Positions 53,751-61,123 of a stretch of 64,000 bases of DNA are shown here, in pieces. The notes beneath the pieces were generated by a model, which was given only the letters and a program-made list of their open reading frames with translations, had not been told where the DNA came from and searched no databases. The position numbers and the translations under genes were made by a program. Origin of the DNA: Superficieibacter sp. HKU1 (lineage in GTDB: Bacteria; Pseudomonadota; Gammaproteobacteria; Enterobacterales; Enterobacteriaceae); NCBI RefSeq assembly GCF_029319185.1, contig NZ_CP119754.1, forward strand, positions 620,001 to 684,000. Reading direction: 5' to 3'. Numbering within the stretch: position 1 is the first letter of the stretch; the number at the start of each line of letters is the position of its first letter.

Positions 53751-54010
53751 TACATTACCTTTATTGAGGTAATAAGCACCAGTAACATGTTGAAATCAAT
53801 GATGGTTTCAACAGCGATGTTGCTACCATCAACTTTGAATATGAAAGAGCGTCCATCCACACTGGAGGCGCTTGGAAACTGGTTCATAACATCATGGCCT
53901 GATTTCCAAACCACTGAATCTAACTCTGCTGCCCATGCATTGATCCAAACAATGCAGGCTGGTGTGGTTTTCTTTAACTCATCCAGATGATTTCTTCCGC
54001 ACAATCTCAT
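53750..54010 (-). CDS. HigB-like toxin, atypical or truncated C-terminus
   Basis: 86 residues, MRLCGRNHLDELKK start. The middle (INAWAAELDSVVWKSGHDVMNQFPSASSVDG) matches the HigB/RelE-type interferase family. The usual C-terminal catalytic region (a KYRL-like basic strand and a THxEYDKI-like end) is replaced by GSNIAVETIIDFNMLLVLIT and a stop, so RNase activity is doubtful. Toxin-first order with a HigA-type partner and upstream palindromic operators supports a TA-derived module. Could be a toxin variant or an inactivated one. Confidence 0.72.
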   Translation of the reverse strand: MRLCGRNHLDELKKTTPACIVWINAWAAELDSVVWKSGHDVMNQFPSASSVDGRSFIFKVDGSNIAVETIIDFNMLLVLITSIKVM

Positions 54011-54015
54011 AATTT

Positions 54016-54081
54016 GTTCCTAATATGGGAACATCATAGTGTTCTCTATTTGCTGTGTCAACTTGTTCCCAAAAATGGAAC
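54016..54081 (-). promoter_or_regulatory. Paired palindromic operators of the HigB/HigA-ImmA/Beta operon
   Basis: Two copies of GTTCC-N7-GGAAC: 54016-54032 and 54065-54081, centre to centre 49 bp. The first begins 6 bp upstream of the toxin-like start. They are the obvious binding sites for the HTH protein and suggest cooperative autoregulation. Confidence 0.8.
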
Positions 54082-54239
54082 GCAAGAAATTTTAGTGATT
54101 ATATTTTATCCCGTTACAGTAATTATTTTCATGAATTCAATCAACAAAATAGCCATTTTAGCTTTTAGGGATTGTAACGTCTGATACTGATCAAACCAGC
54201 AAATCAACCATCAATCGATTGATTTTTCTACATGCTTCA

Positions 54240-54465
54240 TCAATCTGAATCCGCTGTATCGAAGGTTTTCACGCTTGGGCAATGCTTGCTCCGCGTCACA
54301 TAGCTGAATGAGTAAATGGAATTTTCATACCGGCACAGCATTTTACCGCTTTCGGTCTCCTCCTGTTCGGTTAACTGCATCGTGATGCGGCCTGCGTGTG
54401 CCGCCATTGGCTGACATGCCAGCAGGGCCAACAAAGTTAAAACTGATATTATGCGTTTTTTTCAT
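54240..54465 (-). pseudogene. Small secreted protein gene with a one-base frameshift in an A7 tract
   Basis: The reading frame ending at 54240 encodes a signal-peptide-like segment (KKRIISVLTLLALLACQPMAAHA) that loses its start: the ATG at 54465, with GGAGGGA upstream, is followed by seven A (54456-54462) and is one base out of frame. With six A the product would be about 74 residues, beginning MKKRIISVLTLLALLACQPM. The mature part has two cysteines. It could be a real inactivation, phase variation or a sequencing error. Family not recognised. Confidence 0.55.
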
Positions 54466-54467
54466 CG

Positions 54468-55054
54468 TTACCATCCCTCCCCGAGAGAAAACTCATCTAA
54501 TAGCGTGTCCGCAGACTCTTGCGTGAACCCGATGTAAAAGAGCGTTGAAGCCGGGTTGGCTTATCCCAGCAGCTTTGTGATGTGTTCAAGCGGTGCGCCG
54601 TTATCAAAGAGGATGCGGCCTTTGCTCTTGCGTGGTGTGTGGCTCCCCACTTCCTGGAAACCTGCACGGCATCCGTATTTCCCGTATTCAGTCAAAACCG
54701 CATTGTGTGAAACTTGCTGGCCCTTCGACCTCAGGTCGGACAGGTTGAATATTTGTCACCAAATTTTGGGAGGTCTGCTACTTCTTCCCGGCGAGCCTAG
54801 ACTATGGAGCGCATAGCCGCGGTAATAGCAACTTTGTGAAGTTTCCCCGTCTTCTCTTGCTTGATGATCAAATGCGTTTTGCACTCCGCGAACTGATCCC
54901 ACGTCAATTTGACGGCATCCCCGAAGCGGAGAGCACTTTCAAATTGCATCGCGCAGAGGCAGCGAAACAGGTTCGTCTTTTTGTTCTTTGCTAGCTCCGC
55001 GCTGACCTTCTTCACTTCGTCGGCGGTTTTCAACGCGACCATTGCGTTACCCAT
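54468..55054 (-). pseudogene. Decayed small tyrosine recombinase (about 195 residues when intact)
   Basis: Starts at ATG 55054 (MGNAMVALKTADEV) with GGAGAAAG upstream. Box I region ALRFGDAVKLTWDQF, then a TAG stop (54797-54799), a frame change near 54745, box II HTPRKSKGRILF (about 54630-54641 onward), a TAA stop at 54561-54563 after ITKLLG, and finally a tyrosine-bearing TLFYIGFTQESAD before the terminal stop. At least three lesions make it non-functional. It is a catalytic-domain-only recombinase of the kind found on mobile elements. Confidence 0.8.
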
Positions 55055-56244
55055 GCCTTTCTCCTTGCCGTCGGGCGGCTGCTAATCCTTCTATTGAAAT
55101 ATTTTCGATAAAAAACAGATGGATATAAAGTGCTTTAATTTACATGTCGCACAAAATAATCAACAAATGAGCGCAGGTTGTACAGAAGGGATGTTCATGC
55201 AAACACCTACTCGCCCGCCGGGGAGAATCACCAATGTGGGGTCATGCCGTAAGCTGGCTGGCTGGGAAATATCTGTTGGCTCACCGTCTGATCTGTCTTA
55301 TGAAGGATCGCGCCTGTCAGAAAAAGTCAACGGTAATTTGGAAATATCTTAGTGGCTGAGACATCGAGTCTCGCCCGAGTACCGAGCATTAGCCCAACGA
55401 ACTGCATAAACATTGCCTGATTCTGCATAAATCGTGAATAGAAAGACCATCAGACGGCGCTTACAGGCTTAACCGCCTTTTTTCAATCACTTAGAAAGTG
55501 GAGACTATAAGTCTTCACCTTCGGCGCTTCGATCTTCTTCCCTCCAGCCTAGCTCAATTTCCCACCAATATGAAGGGCGATGTGTCCCGTTTCCCGACCT
55601 TGGTCTTTGCCTCATCCGACAATATTTCCGGCGTAATCCCTCCCACCATCCGGCTAGCCTCCTGCGCTTTACCAGAAGCGCAACACGACGCTTTCCCTTA
55701 CGACTTGGATCACAGTGATCACAATTAAAGCGACCTCCAGAACGCGTCCCATTAACCTGAAAATCGTGCTGAAAGCTGCGCGATTCTCAACTTCTCTGGT
55801 TTTTGATGAAGGAATTTTTTTCAGCGAAATGGGTGTTGTGAGTGAATCAGGTTTAGCACAGCGATGAACAGGCGAGCCACGATATCGGCAGACAAATTTG
55901 TCGAAGTCATGGCGGGCGCGGGTCGCAGGCTTTACTATTACGCACTCTACACTATAGATATGGTCGATACTTCACCACACCCGCACGCAGAGAGTAACCG
56001 GGACGGGGCGAATAGCGCAGGTTTTGGGCTATTTAATTGTATTTAATCATTATTAGCAGACTATTTATTTTGAGAAAGCACACGACTTTGGAACAGGCGT
56101 TAGCAAAATTTGTTCATGAGTTTTTGCAAAGTTTGTACACTAATCAGTAAACAAGCGAAATCAAGAACAAAATCTAAAATCAAATCATGTACAAAATTTG
56201 TACCTTAATCATATTAAAGAAGAAACATCTTTTTTCTCTGGCTT
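55055..56244. other. Degenerate island segment without a supported gene
   Basis: 1.19 kb of mixed composition. A short plus-strand frame at 55191-55352 and scattered frames at 55498-55728 and 55864-56046 have no good ribosome site or recognisable family. A zinc-finger-like minus-strand stretch (RFNCDHCDPSRKGKRR, near 55690-55735) is interrupted downstream. It looks like eroded phage or satellite DNA. Confidence 0.5.
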
Positions 56245-56724
56245 GTGCCTGCAAAACGAGAAGAAATTAAGGGTGTGCGTTATTCGTACCGTGGCATGAA
56301 GATGAAAGAGGAGCATATCGTTCCGCTTAGTCGGCAGGAGATTATTTTGTTAGACCAGTTAAAGCAGATTAGTGGTGACAAAGATCTGCTTTTTCCGGGT
56401 GATCATGACGCAACTAAGGTTATGAGTGAAAACACAGTAAACAGCGTGTTGCGTGCGATGGGATATGACACGAAAACCGAGGTCTGCGGGCATGGGTTTT
56501 GGACGATGGCTCGTGGTGCATTAGGGGAGTCGGGTTTGTGGAGTGATGATGCTATTGAGCGTCAATTGAGTCACTCAGAGCGTAATAATGTGCGTGCAGC
56601 TTATATCCATACTTCTGAACATTTGGATGAACGTCGTTTAATGGTGCAGTGGTGGGCAGATTATATAGATCATAATAAGATTATGTATACAACTCCGTTT
56701 GATTTTGCAAAAAAACAATTATGA
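56245..56724 (+). pseudogene. C-terminal fragment of a P4-type integrase with an active-site change
   Basis: 159 residues corresponding to the catalytic half of P4-family integrases: MKMKEEHIVPLSRQ (about 18-31), box II CGHGFWTMARGALGE (81-95), DDAIERQLSHSERNNVRAAY with the tyrosine Y120, and the family tail SEHLDERRLMVQWWADY. The N-terminal half is missing; the frame begins abruptly near 56245. In box II the usual HGFR arginine is tryptophan (TGG at 56500-56502, one transition from CGG). So it is both truncated and probably catalytically dead. Confidence 0.88.
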
Positions 56725-56793
56725 CTTGATATTAATTTATTCATGATTGCGATGAAGAAAAATTTAATTTCCTCCATCGTGTTATATTTTTAA

Positions 56794-59268
56794 TTAATTT
56801 TTACCAGCATATTCCTTTATCCTTTTTAAAATTCTCTCCCTTGCTTCCTGAGGATATTTTTTAATATCATTGGATATTATCTGATTTGCACTATTTTCAG
56901 CACCATTTAAAGCCATTAAATAAGCCTGATAGGTTGTAAGTGTTCGTTCAGACACAACTTTTCGCCTTTTCATTTTATCTAATGAGGATAAGGCTTCCTC
57001 TAGTGTCTGTATAGACTTGAATTTTAATCCAACATCACACTTAGCGAGTAATGGATAAGGACTTTCAGGATATGTTGCTATGCAGTCATTTATTATGGTG
57101 ATTGACTTCACTACATCATTTTCAATTTTAGCTGAATACATTGCATCAGCTATTTTTGCCATTTCATTTGATTGCTCTGAATCAATGTTGATTAAGGTAG
57201 TGATAATATCTTTTAAAACGATATTATCTGACTCTACCCTATGCTGAGAATTTATGAGACAATTAAAATAGGCTTGACAGTGGAATTGATTGCTTTTATT
57301 TTCTTCATAGTTCTTTTTAGCATAACTTAATGCTTTATCATATTCTTCTAATTGTGTATAAACCTGAACCAATTCTCGTTTAGCTCGAGACTCAACATAT
57401 GGAGCATTGATTATGCTTTCAAACTGAGAAAGTGCATCAGAAAGTCTTCCGCATTTTCTGTAATAAAAACCCAATAAAAATTTATGTTCATCACCGCGAA
57501 TTTTTTGAACTTCAGTTAAAAGCCTAGAATCGGATTTTTTTGCTAAAGCAAGACATAGATAGTATCTTATATCTTGTACAACACCATTATCCATGTTCTT
57601 TTCTTTTTGTAAAATTGTGTCGGCTAATGATATTACTTTTTCTAATGAACCTTTTGCATTATATAAATCTTTCATACATCTTAAATAATGTGAAGGAATA
57701 AGATGTTTAGGATCAATATACTCATCTGATTTGAGCATTTCTTTTATAGTAAAAATATATACAGATGAGTTTGCTTCTGTTAAATCTTCATTGTTTACTA
57801 TCTCTTTAACAACTAAGTTAAGTTTTTTATTATGCTCATCATTAATCTTAAGTCTGTTTCTTTTTATATAATCTCTTACGATATCATTTAATCTGATCAT
57901 TTCACCATCAGAACCCACTAATTCGCAAATGCTTTCTGCAATTAAAGCTTCAAGGACAGGTAGATATTTATCCTTATCAACGATTGAAAAAATAAAGTCT
58001 AATGTTATTACCTCAAATTGAGCGAGGAGTCTTATAAAGTCTAAAACCGTTTCGTTGTGGGCATACCTTTGTAGCTGTATTGATGCTTTATCATTATTAA
58101 AATCTGACAGTATAGGAAGTTTATTCTCAAATGGTATTATGTTTTTATCCTTTATCAGCTCAATAGCAAATCTTACTTGTTCTGGCAAACCAGTAAGTAA
58201 GTCGCAGACGCTGCTAAAGTTGGATGGGTCTAGATCATCAATATTTTCAATTTCTAATAGTTGTGATAATAGACGTCTTCTTTCTTTTACATTAAGCTCG
58301 GGTAATTCAATGAAATAAAATCTATCATCACGAGGCCTGTTAGCAAAGTTGACCCTGTATCTTGAGGCGATACATAATACGGGGAAATTGATATCATTAT
58401 ACTCTTCAATTATCATTTTAAACCAAGGTGTTAATTCTCGCTTATAATTTATTACACACCCATCATCTAGGAAAAATATTGTTTCTTTAGCTTTGTAAGC
58501 TTCATTTAATATGTTGGATATTATTTTTTGCTTTTCCTTGATGGTTTTTTCTGAAAGTGATAGAGCACTTTCTTTAAGATCGGTAATACCTAAATCGTTA
58601 AGTTTTAGAATAAAATCCTCAATTGACTCATTTCTGTCTAAATATATAGCATAAGGTGTGATTTGGTTTTTTTGGATGTTACATTTTATTAACGCTTTAG
58701 ATAAGAATGACCTTCTTCCTACACCTATTAAACCAGACGCGAAGATAACAGTTGGTTTCTTTTTAGTGTAATCGTTAATTCTCTCTTCAAATTCTTCTAG
58801 CTTATCGTTTCTTCCTACAAATAATGAGCTTATTTTTTCAAGTTTGGGGTGTTTTTGCCAAGAAATTTTGTATAGATGGTTCTTAATTCTTGAGGCTGCA
58901 GTTCTTGCGCGTGTGATGGGTTGAAGATTATAGTCTTTTCTTAACCAATCAGGTATTCTTTGGTCTTCATGATTTATATTGTTGTCAATTATTATGGGGA
59001 AAATTTTTAAAATTTTACCTTCATCGAGTAGTTTTTTTGACTCAGTTATTTCCTTTTTGACCCATTCGGACTCAAGTGCGCTGTTGGAAATAAAAAGAAC
59101 AAATAACTCTGACTCTCCTAAGCCCTCCATAATTTGGTCTAGTGTTCTTTCTCCTTCCTCAAAAGTAAATTCATCATATATTATGTTTTCCTTGCCAAGC
59201 CAATTAGCGACATTACGCACATAAAGTTCCTTATCTTTACTTGAGTGCGATAAAAATGCCTTTATCAT
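56794..59268 (-). CDS. TIR-STAND NTPase-TPR protein (TIR-NLR-like), candidate anti-phage sensor
   Basis: 824 residues, AT-rich. TIR domain 1-135: start KAFLSHSSKDKE, and SEWVKKEI holding the presumed NADase glutamate E73. NB-ARC/STAND region about 145-450: FVGR (150-153), a Walker-A-like GLIGVGRRSF (179-188; the usual lysine is arginine), Walker B TIFFLDDG, ASRYR sensor, GLPEQ (360-364). C-terminal TPR-like helical repeats about 530-820. Such proteins sense phage components and trigger NAD+ loss by oligomerised TIRs. It sits between a P4-like cos/psu and an integrase remnant. Confidence 0.9.
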   Translation of the reverse strand: MIKAFLSHSSKDKELYVRNVANWLGKENIIYDEFTFEEGERTLDQIMEGLGESELFVLFISNSALESEWVKKEITESKKLLDEGKILKIFPIIIDNNINHEDQRIPDWLRKDYNLQPITRARTAASRIKNHLYKISWQKHPKLEKISSLFVGRNDKLEEFEERINDYTKKKPTVIFASGLIGVGRRSFLSKALIKCNIQKNQITPYAIYLDRNESIEDFILKLNDLGITDLKESALSLSEKTIKEKQKIISNILNEAYKAKETIFFLDDGCVINYKRELTPWFKMIIEEYNDINFPVLCIASRYRVNFANRPRDDRFYFIELPELNVKERRRLLSQLLEIENIDDLDPSNFSSVCDLLTGLPEQVRFAIELIKDKNIIPFENKLPILSDFNNDKASIQLQRYAHNETVLDFIRLLAQFEVITLDFIFSIVDKDKYLPVLEALIAESICELVGSDGEMIRLNDIVRDYIKRNRLKINDEHNKKLNLVVKEIVNNEDLTEANSSVYIFTIKEMLKSDEYIDPKHLIPSHYLRCMKDLYNAKGSLEKVISLADTILQKEKNMDNGVVQDIRYYLCLALAKKSDSRLLTEVQKIRGDEHKFLLGFYYRKCGRLSDALSQFESIINAPYVESRAKRELVQVYTQLEEYDKALSYAKKNYEENKSNQFHCQAYFNCLINSQHRVESDNIVLKDIITTLINIDSEQSNEMAKIADAMYSAKIENDVVKSITIINDCIATYPESPYPLLAKCDVGLKFKSIQTLEEALSSLDKMKRRKVVSERTLTTYQAYLMALNGAENSANQIISNDIKKYPQEARERILKRIKEYAGKN

Positions 59269-59612
59269 TTTAATACCCCTTGGAAATTATTCGTTAGCTA
59301 AGGATGAGCAGATAATTCAGATTAAGATCTATAACAATTTATTTGAAACCTCAACGATTATTATTGAGTTAATATGCTGCTGTGACATCTAACACTAAAC
59401 GTGCTCAGAGGTTGCGCGCAATGCTCTCCCCGCCACGCCTGCCCGCTTAAGGGGGCGTTTTAAATGCAGGTGTATGAAACGGCGCAGGCCGCGCCGGTGC
59501 TGGCGTGGCGGGAGATGAAAAATACGGGGATTTGCATGCAAAATCATGCCCCCTGTGAATGCATGACTTTTTTCGGCAAAAATGGCGGGATTTTTCGGTT
59601 TTTTTTGACGGG
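59269..59612. other. Intergenic region with a P2/P4-type cos site
   Basis: 344 bases between the TIR gene and psu. On the minus strand, 59421-59439 reads GGCGTGGCGGGGAGAGCAT, nearly the 19-base cohesive end of the P2/186/P4 group (GGCG-GGCGGGGAAAGCA type). In P4, cos follows psu at the right end of the genome, exactly as here. The TIR promoter must lie between 59269 and 59420. Confidence 0.7.
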
Positions 59613-60185
59613 CTACTGTGCAGTTAATTCAGCCCGGCGGCGGGCATGAATCATGGGCTGCGCCGGGGTGTATCTTTCCTGACTGTCGGTTCGCGAGGCC
59701 GCGTCAGGCCTCAGTCCGATGGCCGTTAAAATCGCGGCATCCTGTTCGCAGTAAGCCGGTTTTTTTCCGCCCGCAAGCCAGAGAGAAAGTGCCTCACGCA
59801 GATAAATCACTGACCGGTCGACGGCACGGTCCTTTACGGTGCCGGTCTGTCCCGCCACGGCCATCAGTTCGGGGGCGAAAATGGACGCCAGCGTGTCGCC
59901 GTGCTGCTGCATGAACTCATCCAGCCGGTCGCGGATGCTGATATGCTGCACCGCCTCGTGCGAGCGGATGTAGCGCCCCGCGGCCCCGTTAATTTCCCAT
60001 TTTTTGATGTCGGTAATCTCACGCAGCTCCTGCAAAAACCCGTCGGGGTGGTTAGTGTCTGCCGTGGTCTGTTCGCAGCATTCCTGTTCAGCGGCGGCCA
60101 GTGCTGCCTTGTTGTTCAGCCAGGCGTTTTTGTTCGTTTCACAGGCTTCATACGCCTGTTTTAGGGTCAGGTGGTCATGATGCAC
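59613..60185 (-). CDS. psu: Polarity suppression protein (P4 Psu-like capsid decoration / Rho inhibitor)
   Basis: 190 residues from a GTG start at 60185, exactly the length of P4 Psu. Matching segments include AAGRYIRSHEAVQHISIRDR, FMQQHG, a long C-terminal helix region, and FTPAQ/YTPAQPMI near the end. In P4 the protein suppresses Rho-dependent polarity and decorates the capsid. It is followed by cos in the same order as P4. The upstream partners sid and delta are absent. Confidence 0.93.
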   Translation of the reverse strand: MHHDHLTLKQAYEACETNKNAWLNNKAALAAAEQECCEQTTADTNHPDGFLQELREITDIKKWEINGAAGRYIRSHEAVQHISIRDRLDEFMQQHGDTLASIFAPELMAVAGQTGTVKDRAVDRSVIYLREALSLWLAGGKKPAYCEQDAAILTAIGLRPDAASRTDSQERYTPAQPMIHARRRAELTAQ

Positions 60186-60561
60186 TCTAGGATTAGTAAA
60201 AACATTGTTTTCGGGTTTTGTCGAAGTCGATCACAATAAACGCATCCACCACCATGTCGGTTTCCAACCCTTCGAACCATCCCCCTTGCACCCATTCCCC
60301 AATCGCAGTATCGTACCTCCACGTCTGCAAAATCAGGCGTCGGGATTGGCATCCTGCAAACAGTTACAGGCGACACATGACGCGCTTGCGTCTTTTTTTG
60401 TGTCGTGCGCTCGGTTACACATCAATGGTGGGCCGGGCGGGGGCGTCGCAAGACGCGTCGGTTTCCTGTAACGCCGATAATGCCAACCTCGTCCGGTTCC
60501 GCCACCAGTGAAATTGGCATTTCCAGTGGCGGAAAAATTCACCGTTACAGGAGGCTGCCTT
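60186..60561 (+). promoter_or_regulatory. Nested inverted repeats, candidate P4-type immunity RNA / leader
   Basis: 376 bases between divergent psu and the next gene, with no credible coding frame. Outer arms CCTGTAACG (60465-60473)/CGTTACAGG (60543-60551) enclose inner arms TTCCGCCAC (60497-60505)/GTGGCGGAA (60526-60534). The outer 3' arm overlaps the Shine-Dalgarno CAGGAGG of the downstream gene. In P4, the left operon starts with a structured leader that makes the CI immunity RNA; position and structure fit, sequence identity is not proven. Confidence 0.55.
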
Positions 60562-61026
60562 ATGGCTACGATCCCCGATCAGACTCACCCGTCACTTTCC
60601 GCTTCTTTCAGCGCCAACACAGATTTCACTTTATTAGCTGAACACTGCGAACACCTGGCAACCGGACTACTGGAAAACAGTGCTCCTCCGCTGCGCATGG
60701 CGTTCTGCGGGCGATTAGCAACTTGCCTCGATCTACTGCGTCCCGGACTGTACGATCCCATCCCGCCGCATCTGCAAGAAAGCCTGACTACCGATACGCT
60801 GCCGGATCAGCAACCAGAATTTGCACCGGACCCGGAACTACTATGTGAATACTGCCATGCACTGACTCAAGTTCTGTTGGCTGGAGGCGTTTCAGCTCAG
60901 GTGGAAAAGACATTGACCGGATTACTGTATGAGCTGGTGTGTTTCTTCAGCGATGGCTTACGAGCGCCGCGCTGGATACGAACACCAGAAGGCGTGAAGT
61001 TTATTGAGGATGCCGTGAAGCATTAA
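60562..61026 (+). CDS. Small satellite-phage protein, first gene of a P4-like left operon
   Basis: 154 residues from ATG 60562 (MATIPDQTHPSLSASF) with CAGGAGG upstream. Helical, cysteine-containing (FCGRLATCLDLLRPG, LLCEYCHALTQVLL), no membrane segment. It is divergent from psu and directly after the structured leader, where P4 has its kil/orf151-type gene; the size fits, but I cannot confirm homology. The replication genes that should follow (epsilon, alpha) are gone, and a hairpin and fim genes come next. Confidence 0.6.
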   Translation: MATIPDQTHPSLSASFSANTDFTLLAEHCEHLATGLLENSAPPLRMAFCGRLATCLDLLRPGLYDPIPPHLQESLTTDTLPDQQPEFAPDPELLCEYCHALTQVLLAGGVSAQVEKTLTGLLYELVCFFSDGLRAPRWIRTPEGVKFIEDAVKH

Positions 61027-61035
61027 CCGTGAGGA

Positions 61036-61060
61036 GCCACTGGTATACTATGCCAGTGGC
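61036..61060 (+). terminator. Hairpin after the satellite gene
   Basis: Perfect 8-bp stem GCCACTGG (61036-61043)/CCAGTGGC (61053-61060), 10 bases after the stop, followed by TTAAAG. The arm sequence CCAGTGGC also occurs in the leader at 60523-60530. Confidence 0.5.
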
Positions 61061-61123
61061 TTAAAGTGGTATTCTCTTTCATATAGTTTGCTTGCCTGTA
61101 TATGGCACATGTAGAAGCATTTT

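Noticed and set aside
55498..55728. 76-codon plus-strand frame
   Set aside because: No ribosome site, odd composition, and it runs antisense to an equally weak zinc-finger-like frame; treated as eroded DNA.
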